From Eulemur rufifrons (lineage: Eukaryota; Chordata; Mammalia; Primates; Lemuridae), in assembly GCF_041146395.1 (NCBI RefSeq), contig NC_091012.1, positions 13,878,193 to 13,942,192 of the forward strand: a stretch of DNA of 64,000 bases, given 5' to 3'. Every line of letters begins with the position of its first letter. Position 1 is the stretch's first letter. Below the pieces are notes generated by a model, which was not told the DNA's origin, did not search any database, and saw nothing but the letters and a program-made list of their open reading frames with translations. The position numbers and the translations under genes were made by a program. Below are positions 11,664-23,159 of this stretch, piece after piece.

Positions 11664-12618
11664 CTACCAATGATTTAAAAAATTAAGGGTAAAGAGTGCT
11701 CTTAATAGATGATGATGAAGAGACTCAGGGACTCCCCCTTTTTGTTTTTGTAATTGAAGCTTTAGGGTGCAATTGGCCCGTTCAATGATGGCTTGACCCT
11801 GACTGTTAAAGGGAATTCCAGTAACATGGCATATGGAATATAGCTGAAGGAAGGAAGCAAGTTTATTAGAAGTGTAGGCAGGGGCATTGCCCATTTTAAG
11901 TATAGCCGGAAGGCCCATCACTGCAAAACAAGAATATAGATGAGTGATAACAGCATCAGCTTTTTCAGAACTTTGAGCAGTAGCCCACTGAAAGTGAGAA
12001 TGAGTATCAATAGTATGGTGAACATAATGAAAATGGCCAAAAAATGTAACATAAGTAACATCCATCTGCCAAATATGATTGCAGTTTAAGCCTCGTGGAT
12101 TACAACCTGGCGGTAAAGAAGGAAGGGTTAAAGGCACACAAGAAGCACAAGAACATACAATAGGATGAGCTTGTTTATGCATAAGAGAAAAGCGGTGTTG
12201 AAGTCCTTTCACGTTAGTGTGATGGAGGTCATGTTCTTGTGAAGCCTGTTGAATAGAGGCTACCAGTAAAGAGTCAATGTTTTCGTTACCCTTGGACAAT
12301 GGCCCAGGGAGTCCGGAATGTGATCGAATGTGGACAATAAAAACAGGATGATAATGCATACGAAGGAGTGCCTGAAAATGGGTAAACAAATGTTGTAATG
12401 TAGTTTGGGGATTAGGAGGCAGTGAGGCAGTAGGAAGATGAGAAGTAACATAAACAGCATACTGTGAGTCACTAACAATGTTAATGGGTTTAGCAGAAAA
12501 ATCTTGTAGAACAAGGCAGATAGCATAAGGATCACTCTGTTGCAATGATGGAAAAGGAGAGATAACAACCTTTTGGCCTATTGTGCTCCAGTAACTGACC
12601 TTACGAGAACTTGAAGCA
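11664..12618 (-). pseudogene. pol: pol: RNase H and integrase remnant
   Basis: RNase H is recognised by 'SDSQYAVY' and, further upstream in another frame, a 'TDASSS' motif near 12610. Integrase follows in the long frame 12545-11664. It has an HHCC zinc-binding domain (H-x3-H in HDLHHTNVKGLQH, later CSCASC) and a core domain with the first catalytic Asp (WQMDVTY) and the Glu (QAIIERAN). The second catalytic Asp, expected in the 'D-N-x-P-A-Y' motif, is Gly (MGNAPAYTS). A frame change separates the RNase H start from this frame. Inactive by the missing Asp alone. Confidence 0.9.
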
Positions 12619-13239
12619 TCAGTAAAAAAAAAGTGGTTCCTTGTAGATGGCTAGAAACAATGGGAGAAAGAGGAAGAATGGAGTGAGTTTGCAAAAAAAA
12701 AAAATATATAACTTATGTGGGGGGTAATGATTGTCAAAAGTCCCAACGTAATCTGCACAGGCCACCTGCCAAACAGTGGAAAACTCAAAGTTAATTTGAA
12801 TATCTTTAGAACTCAAATTAGTAACAATTCGGCAGGGGTCCATTCCTGAGAGTTGACAACAGCGCCGACGTCCTCGAGTAATTAGTTGTGTTAGTTTTTC
12901 CACATAAAGCAAAAGCCTTTTGTTTTGTTGGTTAGGGAGAAATATCCACTCAAGAATTCCATGCAACTGCTCCAAACAACCTGAAGGGGAGTGAAACGTA
13001 TGGAAAAGAAAAAGAGTTATGGGAAGAGAAGGGTTGAGAAACGTAAGGAAACCAGAGCTTAAGCATTGCTCCACAAACTGCAACTCAGCTTCAGCCTGAG
13101 GATTGAGACAACCAGGGCTGTTGAGAGCAGAATCGCCTTCTAAAATAGCAAACAAATGTTGTAAAGCATAAGTGGGTATACCAAGTGAAGGCCGAAGCCA
13201 ATTAATATCTCCTAACAGTTTTTGGAAGTCATTTAGCAT
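12619..13239 (-). pseudogene. pol: pol: RT thumb/connection remnant
   Basis: The frame starts with FQKLLGDINWLRPSLGIPTY, the conserved motif right after the RT palm in class II retroviruses. It continues through the connection region to a terminal hydrophobic run created by frameshift. It is offset from the upstream palm frame by a stop and frame change near 13240-13276. Confidence 0.85.
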
Positions 13240-13275
13240 TTTTAAATTATCTCTCCGAATTTGTAACTTTTGTGG

Positions 13276-13940
13276 TTATATTTGGGATTCTGAAAGACAA
13301 TACCCTAAGTAGTTGAAAGATGAAGTATCCTGAACCTTCTCAGGGGCAATTATTAAATTATAGAGTTTGAGACACTCCTTAAGATCTACAAAGGCTGCAT
13401 CCCGCACCTCTCGAGAGGGTGCTGCAAGAATATCATCCATATAATGATAGAGTACAATTTGCGGGTGCCGTGCACGAACGGGATTAACGGCACGATCAAC
13501 AAATTCCTGACATAGTGTAGGACTGTTTAACATCCCCTGAGGAAGCACCCTCCACTGATAATGCTCAGTAGGGCGGCCATTATTATATTCTGGGATGGTA
13601 AAAGCAAAACGCTCACAATCTAAAGACTGCAAAGGAATGGTGAAAAAACAATCCTTAAGATTAATGACCATCAAAGACCAGCCAGTGGGAATCATAGAGG
13701 CCAGAGGCAAACCGGGCTGTAAATGGCCCAATAGGTTGGATACATTTGTTAATTTCCCAGAGATCTGTGAGAAATCACCATTTTCCAGATTTCTTTTTGA
13801 TAACAAAAACAGGAGAATTCCAAGGAGAGGTAGAGGGCTCAATATGACCGGCAGCAAGCTGCTCAGCTACTAAAGACTTTAGCGCCTCGAGCTTTTCTTT
13901 TGTAAGAGGCCACTGCTCAATCCATACAGGCTTATCTGTA
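13276..13940 (-). pseudogene. pol: pol: reverse transcriptase fingers/palm remnant
   Basis: In the frame 13857-13276 motif A (INLKDCFFTIPL), motif B (LPQGMLNSPTLCQEF) and motif C (YHYMDDILAA) are all present, so the three catalytic aspartates survive. The N-terminal fingers (13760-13940) read in a different frame that contains an internal stop after the 'KKKSGKW' motif. The gene would be translated by frameshift from gag-pro in the living virus. Here it is interrupted at both ends. Confidence 0.92.
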
Positions 13941-13986
13941 TTCCACCACAGGGGGAGGGCTTGAGGAATTTCTTGAGCAGTGGCAA

Positions 13987-14390
13987 TTAGTTTAAAGAAT
14001 CCTGTGCATCAGGATGTTGGACGGGGTTGTAACCCATCTTTAGCATCATATTTTTATCATTAGGTGATAAGTGAGGGATAGTCACAAATGGCCCAAACTG
14101 ATGTAACAGATCTCGACGCCATAAATTCACAGCAATATCAGTAATATAAAACTTCAAAGAAGCTTGTTGGCCTTCAGGTCCTAAACAATCATAAACATCT
14201 TTACTGCGGAACATGCATTGAGCCTGTCCCAATCCAGACAGCACAGTAGGAACTGCAACTTTGAGCCAGTCAGGGGGCCACTGAGCAAGACAAATGATAG
14301 AAACATCAGCCCCTGTATCCACTAAACCCTCAAAAGTACGACCACCAATGGTGAGAGAGAGAACAGGTCGAGTATGTTGAATAAGAGTCC
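13987..14390 (-). pseudogene. pro: Retroviral aspartic protease remnant
   Basis: The active-site motif DTGADVSII lies at the start of the 111-codon frame, and the preceding in-frame sequence (about 14323-14390) continues the domain upstream (LTIGGRTFEG). The C-terminal 'LWRRDLL' block and a trailing MGYNPVQ stretch, resembling a decayed G-patch, are betaretrovirus-like. No dUTPase domain is visible upstream. Confidence 0.88.
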
Positions 14391-15024
14391 CCCAAAAACT
14401 TTAGTTCTGGCACTGCCGAAACTCCCTTTACACTCAATGTTACGAGTAGGGAAGGAGACATATGGGAACAGCATTCCTCCTGAAGGAAGATGCAGGTCCC
14501 TCCTTTTTCAGCTCAGTAGATCTAGCATCAAAACACTTGTGCGGTTTCATTAAGAGCAAACCAGTATTTCAAGAATACCTTGTGATTTTAACTAAACCTT
14601 TCTTTCTTTAATTATTGCTGACTCAACCATACACAAAATTCTTTCATAACCAGCCATTCTGTTCCAGGACAAAAAGTTACTACACAAGATCTTTCTCCAC
14701 ACAAATTATTCTTTCGCTGATTTTTCTTAACAAAAATACATTTCCATGTTCATAGCCTTTCTACGTCTCTTTTTCACCTTACCAGTTACCTTCTGTCTTG
14801 GTTTTATTTTTCCCTCTAAATCCAGGCTTGAATCAATTTCTAAACAACCTCTGAATTAGACAAAATTATACACATAATTTAAAAGAAAAAGGGGAAATCA
14901 TCATCTGGCCCTTGGGTAAGAGGAATTCAAAAATTTCATCCCACTAGAGGGGCAGAAGGCCAAACTGGATAAGCTTAAAAAGGTAAAGGGCCTGGAGTCA
15001 CCTTCTTCTTTTTAAGCAAAGAAA
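14391..15024. other. Non-gag filler between matrix and protease
   Basis: About 630 bp of AT-rich sequence with stops in every frame sits where about 1.5 kb of gag capsid, nucleocapsid and pro 5' sequence should be. I see no major-homology region, no CCHC zinc knuckle and no dUTPase motif. It could be highly decayed viral sequence, an intron-like remnant or captured host DNA. Confidence 0.6.
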
Positions 15025-15462
15025 TTAATTTTTTATATCTGCATGAGTAGGCAATTTATCAGGAGGATCTTTATCTGGTGGCTCCTCTCCATCCCCGAAC
15101 TCTTCGGGGGAAGGGGCCCGGGAGGGCAAGGGCTCCTTTTCGGGTTCTTCACCCACATAATCTTTTTCTGATTCTGTCTGCAGCAAGCATAATGCCTGAG
15201 TAATTGCACTGCAGATGGTCCAAACTTTTAAATCAATAGTTTCACCTTTCTGATGGGCGACACGAAAAGCCTTAACTACTTGTTGCCAGCTATGAAGATT
15301 TAGTTGCACTTCTGACTGACATTGAAACCAATAACAATGTTTCTGTACCAGAGCAAATAATTGTTTTAAAGTACTTTCCTTCACTTCCACTCCTACAGAG
15401 TGCAAAAGTCCCTGAATTAGCTTTCGATATTTACGCTCTGGTGCTGAGGGGCAATTCCCCAT
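15025..15462 (-). pseudogene. gag: gag matrix remnant
   Basis: The start at 15462 gives MGNCPSAP, with Gly2 as a potential myristoylation site. This is preferred over the in-frame upstream Met at 15507, which lies in the leader. The next ~95 residues (FALVQKHCYWF, LHSWQQVVKAFRVAHQKG, TICSAITQALCLL) have the helical pattern of a class II matrix. An acidic, proline-rich tail (EEPEKEPLPSRAPSPEEF) then runs to a stop at 15025. Capsid and nucleocapsid do not follow. The matrix frame itself is open. Confidence 0.85.
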
Positions 15463-15566
15463 CTTATCCCGAAAGTCCCCTGTTGGATGCCACTTACCTA
15501 TGGCCAAAGGGGTGCCTCTTTGGTCCCTCCATTCTGAACGACACAGACCCTGCTAGCTGCACCAGT
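15463..15566 (-). other. Proviral leader with primer binding site region
   Basis: Directly after the 5' LTR end (CAACA, 15567) the minus strand reads ACTGGTGCAGCTAGCAGGG. A primer binding site should start with TGG here. TGGTGCA could fit tRNA-Gly or tRNA-His 3' ends for the first bases only. The match then fails, so the primer tRNA is unassigned. The leader is only about 100 nt. Confidence 0.6.
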
Positions 15567-16065
15567 TGTTGCAGCCCAATTACAGAACGGGGGATGAACA
15601 CATAAACATACATACAGACACACGAATAAACACGCAGACACACATAGACGGTAAAGACTGCAGTACAGTAATGCACCAGTCGCTTTATTTTTATACTCTT
15701 TTTGTCTAGCAGCTACTTCCTGGTATGTGACTATCTTTAGAGCCCTGAGGCTACATGTTCCATTTCTTATGGAAATTGCTCAAGGGAAGGCAGACATTTG
15801 CATCTTAACCTTTGGACCTCATTACCTGCATGCAGGACAATGAGACACACCTTGGCTATTTGCCATAGGAAACAGTTTGTCTATTTTAATAGGCCATTGA
15901 CCTTTAGCTCCAAGAAGCATTCAGTAGTCAATGGGCCCTGTCAGGACCCATTGACTTCTGGCCTCAAGGAGCTTTCTGGACCCATTGACCTTTGGACACA
16001 AGAAGCACATCCAGCTTCCCTGACTCTGAGCTCAAGCCAATTCTTGCTCAGAGAGGATCCCTACA
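15567..16065 (-). repeat. 5' LTR of the provirus
   Basis: 499 bp, TGTAGGGATC...CAACA on the minus strand, with overlapping TATAAAA/AATAAA at 15682-15696 as in the partner LTR. Followed on its proviral 5' side by cccat, one half of the TSD. Confidence 0.95.
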
Positions 16066-16588
16066 CCCATTATTGGGCATCTACCCAAAAGAACAAAAGA
16101 CATTCTGTAACAAAGACATCTGCACCTGGATGTTTATAGCAGCACAATTCACAATCACATAGATATGGAAACAACCCGAATGCTCATCAATACATGAGTG
16201 GATTAGTAAAATGTGGTATATGTATACCATGGAGTATTACTCAGCTATAAGAAATAACAATGATATAGAATCTCTTATGTTCTCCTGGATAGAGCTGGAA
16301 CCCATTCTACTAAGTGAAGTGCCCCAACAATGGAAAAATAAGCACCACATGTACTCAGCAGCAAATTGGTTTCCCTGATCATCACCTAAGTTCACATTTG
16401 GGAATAACACCAATTGGGTGTCGGGCATATGTTGGGGGGGAGGGGATGGGTGTATACCTACATAATGAGTGCAATGCGCACTGTCCGGGGAATGGACACA
16501 CTTGAAGGTCTGACTAAGAGGGTGGTAGGGCATGGGCAATATACATAACCTAAAATTTGTACCCCCATAATATGCTGAAATAAGAAAA
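16066..16588 (+). mobile_element. Young L1, right part, after the provirus
   Basis: Resumes at 'cccattattgggcatctacc', the exact continuation of the ORF2 sequence cut at 9918, and runs through the ORF2 tail and one G-rich 3'UTR unit (16425-16530). It ends 'cccccataatatgctgaaataagaaaa'. The 10-bp TSD at 16589-16598 closes the insertion. Minus-strand open frame 16237-16539 is an antisense shadow. Confidence 0.92.
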
Positions 16589-16598
16589 AAGAGTTCAG

Positions 16599-19500
16599 TG
16601 TTTTTTTCTTAAGCGATAAAAAAACTGAGACTTTTAGTATTTATTCATTACACTAAAATGTAATGCCTTCAATGATATTGGGATAAGAGAAATTTATGGC
16701 AGTAAATTAAAGCCTAACATAAAGTTTACTAATTTGCTCACACTAAATGTATTAGTTCAGGAGACAGTGTGATGAAACAAATGTTTTAGAGACACAGGCC
16801 CTTTGTGCCAGGGCTGCTCAATCACCAACAAATGAGGGGACTGTAGGTCTCCCTGGGGCTGTTATCTTAATGGAAGATAATATTATTACTTTAAGACTCT
16901 CATAGCCAAAGAATGAGGGACAAAAACAACTTTTTTGTTTAACTTTCACTTCATGTTTAAATAAGACTGCCATTACATTACTCAAATGAGAACTTCAGAG
17001 AATACCTTCCACTCATTTCAAAATTTTATTAATTTTATTCTATGAGCTATTTGACATACATCATGGCACTTTCCTGCCTCACTCTTGCTGCTCTCTGGCT
17101 GGAATGTCTTTTCCTTCCTCCTGTCCCAGCAAACTGGACCCATCTACCTTCCAGCATATCTTTGCCAGCCTCCACACCACAAAACTCTTCCCTTTTTGTA
17201 CACTCATATGTTTATTTCACCACTTGTTACATGGTAACAGTTGCTTGCAGGACAGCCCCCTCTTAAAAAAACAAGCTTTGATTCTTACACCTTCTACCTC
17301 CAGCTGCTGAGCACAGAATTTGGGACAAATTAGTGAGAACAAGTGTTTGACAAATTATTATTTAAAATCAGTTACAATTTGGAAGATAAATCTTGCTACA
17401 GACACAAATTAGTGATAATTTATCTGTAATGATATCAGAGGTTAGAATAAACTTTTTGACCCCTGTAGAAAACAAACTATGTTTAAAACACTTTATAAGT
17501 ATCCACTTAGTTGCAAAGAATGCAACAGTCAAATAATGAAATATCCTAAACAATGTTAAGACAGCTGTCTTCCTTAAAAATGAAATTAGCAACCACATAT
17601 CAGTGACTGAATAGTTGGAAGAAACAGCAGCATTCTTTAAAGCCACACAGTACCAATGATTTGAATGCATTTAAAAAAACTAATTCAGATGAGCCTTCTT
17701 TCCTCCTATTTTAACATGTTGTCACATTCTCCTATCAGTAGCCCCCACAAACACATGAAAGACAGGGCAGGGAGAAGATCTACTTGTTGCATTTAAAGTA
17801 CACAGAATTTAAAACTTGTCAGTAACCTACAATAAGAAATATCCACACCATCTAACACCCTTTCGTTTGTTTCAATTGTTTCTACTGCAAAATCACTTAT
17901 TCCTTATTAATAAAAAGTCCCAGACTTATATTTTTGAGAAGTATTACTATTTGGAGGGCCCAATTCTCCTTTAAGTTAGAAATGTTTTAATTCTATGTAA
18001 CTCTTTCGTGTTTCTTAACCTATTCAGTTAATGTGTACACATTAACTCTCTGTGTTAATGTGTATACTTTTATAATTTCAAAAAACAAATGCAGCATGAA
18101 AAATGAAAACTAACTCATTCAAATACTTTCATTCCAAGTGGAATAAGGTATCTTTTAAGGTCACTGCTGTTAGGTGCTAATATAGCATACACTACACCAT
18201 AACAAAAGTTAGTTGTTATGAAAAACATATACATGAGAATAAACAGAGCAGAGAGGAAATGGACCAAAATGTAGACTAGACTGTAGAATTTGACATGATG
18301 ATTACTCCAATTTTTCTCTCTTTAAGATTTTTCTTTCATGAGTGTATATGGTTTGTCTCTGAAAATATTAATGCTAAAACCTTTAAAACTTTGAATTAGA
18401 TGTGGCTTTTAGTGAATCACCAACTTATGGGGGCTCATTTAGTGAATCAGCAGCTTATGATCTACTGGCTAGATCCAGCCAAAGAAACATTAAACACTTC
18501 CCCATCAGTCCAGCCTTAATCTAAACTCTGGGTTGAAGACAGAGGAATTATTCATTCCAGGAAAATGGCCATTTCTATTTGCTTCCTTTTTTCCCACAAC
18601 CAGGCCATTCCCAAATTTCAAGATGATCAGAAAAAGATAGATGTAAAAACTCTCTCCTAACAAGTACACAGCAAGAGACATAGAGCAAGTGCGTGTAATT
18701 TCAGCTATTCAAACTTTTCAATATCAAGAGCATCCCTTTGTCTCTTGAGACTAGAGGGTGGCAGAATTAAGTTTCTGAGGAAACCAATTATAGTTTCTAA
18801 CCAGTAATATTCTCCTCATCTTGCTTGAAATCTTGAAAATTGCCCTTTATGGCTAAAGCCTTACCATTGTCATCTTACAATCACAACAAACTATACTGAC
18901 AAACTTAAGGATATAAAATGCAAAGACTAACAAAATTTAAACCGCAAAACTCTACCAACAGTTCAGTGTTCATAGATATTATTTCAGGTAGTCACAAAAT
19001 AGACAGGGACAGAGAATTGCATTTATCTTCAGGCAGCACAAATACCAGAATATAGAATTTTATAGTATTTAAGAGGAAAGAAAAGAGGGTACTTAGTAGA
19101 TTTAAAGTTGAATAGCAAAGAATAGAAAATAATACCTAGCAGTCACAACCCAAGCCTTACCATAAAAGATCGAGTACCCGCTGAAATCCTGTACCCACCC
19201 ACTGACTTTTTCCATTGTGCCTACTCTCTCTGACTTTAAACCCATTAAAAAATAAAAGTGAAAGAAACTTTTTCTCTGCCTTTTTTTACAAGACAGACTT
19301 TGGATATGTTTTTTTTTTAAAGAATTGACTTCTCATTCACTTAAAGATATCTAACACTGTGCACTCTTGACAAAAGCTCCATGTATGTTGCACAGTGATA
19401 GGACCATATGGCAGGGTGCAGAGTTGGAATTCAATTACTTATGAGGGCTTAGTAGAAAAGTGTAATATTATTATTATAGGAATAACTAAAAATTGTCTGA

Positions 19501-19739
19501 ACTAATATTATTATTTATATTGAATTTAAACTTAGATTTATACTTTAAATATAGCTGCTAAATTTGGGTTTAATGGGTGGACCATGAATTTATTTCCTCT
19601 CCCTCCTGAAATTCATTAGAATTAAAGGCATCAGATAAAGAGTGTATACAAGATGAGGAAAAAGGATTGACAGCAGATGATTTTTAATATTGAGAGATAA
19701 AAAGATGACAAAGGAGTGGTAACTGGTGTGGAAGCACAA
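16599..19739. other. No gene recognised
   Basis: Three kilobases of AT-rich anonymous DNA. It contains a perfect 20-bp palindrome (gttaatgtgtacacattaac, 18027-18046) with a partial repeat 8 bp later, and a short local duplication near 18412-18460. Frames 17042-17266 and 17368-17670 show no known motif. Confidence 0.45.
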
Positions 19740-20930
19740 CTTTGGTGCACCCAGGGAGTGACTGGAACAGCCTCATTGAACTCAAGGCAGTCTCAGAATT
19801 CAGAAGGCACATGGCACTGTGGGAGGTAGGTGAAACAAAACAAAAGCCAACAAAGTCAGTTCAAAATCTGTGCTTAGAGCCCCACCTCCACTGGTGCCCC
19901 CATCTTATAAGGAATTTAGATGTGTATTTCTGGAGCTATAAACCTGAGTGTTTCTGGACTCAGAGGTACCAATCTCAGAAATACCAGGGCTGAAATTTGG
20001 AAAATGGGAAAAGTCCATTCACTGAAAAATGTACAAGTAGCCAAGCTTGCACTCCCCAGGTAGAAAATGGGGAGCTCTTTCTCCGAAGAGACTGAACTGT
20101 CCTAGAGAAAAGACCCTCAGGTAATACACTGAGGTCCCCCAAATGAAAAGCCAGCTTGTCCTTCAAATCCTCACAGTGAAAGACATCAGTTAACAAAAGT
20201 CCTGCTTATGCATGGTGTTTCCAATTAGAAAATTATAGGGACCACCACCACACATTTGAAGGAAGGCTCCAACAAGAGAGGTCAAAACAACAAGAAAAAG
20301 GAATTTATAGAAGTGGTAAAAATTCAGTAGAAAATGAAACTTTTAAAAATTTCTTAAAATACTCTCAAAAAGACAAAACTTTCAATAGAAGTGTTAGAGT
20401 ATACAGTCAAAAAATCCACAGGAAGTAGAACAAAAAGACAAACTAGAAAGAAGTGGAGGGATAATTAAAGATCAATGCAGAAATATTGGTCTAAGAGGCC
20501 CAACATTTGAATAAGGATATAAGAAAAAAGACGGAACAGAAAAAAATAGCAAGGAAACAAAACTGTCTAGAAAAGATGGTTTGCAAACTTAGTGGACCCA
20601 ATAAAATGAAAAAATCCCCTCCAAACCATATTACAAAATTGGATTTATCCCAGGGATAGAGAATGCACTAAAATTCTTTCAGAGAAGGAATGGGGGGAAG
20701 ATGACAAATTGGTTGCATGTAATATATCACACAATGGTAACAGATTCAAGGACAACACTAAATTGAGAACACAATAGAGAAATGTCCTCAGACGATGAAA
20801 TTTAGTTTCAACCTGGAATTTTATGTTCTATAAAATGAGAGGGATTTTCAGACAGGCTAGATCTCTAAAAATGTCTGCCCATGTGCCCTTTCCTGAAGGA
20901 ATGTGCTCCAGTAAAACTAGGGATTATGGC

Positions 20931-21243
<313 letters not shown>

Positions 21244-21581
21244 CTATAACAACACACGGGAAACACAGAACCTATGGCATAAGGGATCTGACACAAGAAA
21301 GCCATTATGTGAGAGCCCAGAGGACTTCAAAGAGATGCCCCAGAAAAACAGGCTAACAAAGCAGGACTAGCAAAACAAAGCAGTCCATACTGGAGGAGAA
21401 TGACAAAAGGCTGAGAGGAGTTGTCTCCAAGAGAAAAATGAAACAGATATGTTTTAGTAGACAGAAAATATTTAGATGGGCATGTGACAAATGTCACAAA
21501 ATTTGGGGGATTAATAGCTGTTAGAAAACAGGCAAATAAATATAGTCAGGAAATTAATTCCACAAGAAATAGAGGGATGTG

Positions 21582-21918
21582 GGCCAGGCACGGTGGCTCA
21601 CGCCTGTAATCCTAGCACTCTGGGAGGCCGAGGCGGGTGGATCGCTCAAGGTCAGGAGTTCAAGACCAGCCTGAGCAAGAGCGAGACCCCGTCTCTACTA
21701 AAAAATAGAAAGAAATTATACGGACACCTAAAAATATATATAGAAAAACTAGCCGGGCATAGTGGCGCGTGCCTGTAGTCCCAGCTACTCGGGAGGCTGA
21801 GACAGGAGGATTGCTTGAGCCCAGGAGTTTGAGGTTGCTGTGAGCTAAGCTGACGCCACGGCACTCACTCTAGCCTGGGCAACAAAGTGAGACTCTGTCT
21901 CAAAAAAAAAAAAAAAAA
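21582..21918 (+). mobile_element. Young lemur-type Alu with 15-bp TSDs
   Basis: Full-length dimer with intact CpGs. It has an unusual linker ('gacacctaaaaatatatata') and a right monomer with 'gagctaagctgacgccacgg' plus a duplicated 'cactcactctag', features that I associate with lemur Alus rather than those of apes or monkeys. TSDs: aaatagagggatgtg (21567-21581) and, with one mismatch, 21919-21933. It is the best clue to the host. Confidence 0.9.
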
Positions 21919-22875
21919 AAATAGAAGGATGTGAAAGCAGGGAGACCAGCCGGTGACTACTTATTTGGCTGTGTGAGCTCATGTAGGCTAAGAAAAGGGG
22001 ATTGTCTGGGAGAAGTGAGGTGCTCAGATTTCAGAAATATTTAAGAGAAAGAATGAAGGGTGTGCAGAAGAAGAACAGCAAGAAAACTGTATGACTCAGC
22101 AACAAACAGTATTTGCATAGTCATAATGCAAATATTAATTACTGATTTAATACAAAATGTGATATATGTCAAGGAAATGGAGGGAGGGAAATAAGGTCAT
22201 GGTGGAGTGAGGAAGCTCAGCTTTTACCTGCTATGACGGGAAGTCAGCAGAGAGTGCTAAAAATGAACTTAGCTATTATCACTGTTACTTTGATTAAAAA
22301 ATAAGTTTAAACAATTAAGGCACAAATGTTTAAGGCAGATCTTTACACCACAACAAAGTTATTGAAATTTAGCTGAAATGTTAGAAAGCATTAAAAAATT
22401 GGCCCCACTCAGTCAAAGGTTTTTCCACATAGATTTGATATTTAGGAAAATAGAAGAGACTTAGAAAATCCACAAAAAAGAGTTCCACACCAACAGTATG
22501 TTATATTATATATTTACATATATAATATATATTTTATATTTTTAAGGAATCATGACAGACATACTTTTAAGTCCAACTATTAATGTCTTAATTTTTCAAG
22601 TGTTTACTTACATGCTTTAAATGGTTGTTCTTCCTCTTTTCTTGCCCTCAAAATAATAAAAAACTGATCAATTCTGATACAAATGTCATAGAGTAAAAAT
22701 AGTTGCTAATTATCTGATGAAATACCATTATACAAAATCAGATAAAATTCCATTCTTTTAAAAATAATTTTCTGCAAACTTTATAATTTAATTCACCTCA
22801 CAAGATGAATGTCATAAAGTAAAATCTAAAATGTTAGTTTTACTTTTTGATTTAACAGATATTCTATTATATGCA

Positions 22876-23150
<275 letters not shown>

Positions 23151-23159
23151 TAAAAGTAA

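Larger units (their letters stand above)
9919..16065 (-). mobile_element. Defective class II (beta-like) endogenous retrovirus
   Basis: A 6.15-kb provirus in minus orientation: 5' LTR 15567-16065, gag matrix remnant, protease, reverse transcriptase, RNase H, integrase, C-terminal env, polypurine tract, 3' LTR 9919-10414. Flanks cctat (9914-9918) and cccat (16066-16070) form a 5-bp TSD with one substitution; 6 bp is possible because the next base is ambiguous. Matrix, 'YMDD' RT and a betaretrovirus-type protease place it in class II, nearest in style to HERV-K/MMTV-like groups. Gag capsid and nucleocapsid and most of env SU are missing, and every gene has stops or frameshifts, so it cannot be replication-competent. 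Confidence 0.95.

Noticed and set aside
9919..16065. Endogenous lentivirus, as known from some lemurs
   Set aside because: Matrix, protease and the FQKLLGDINW pol motif are class II/beta-like, there are no accessory-gene frames, and the LTR and PPT do not look lentiviral.
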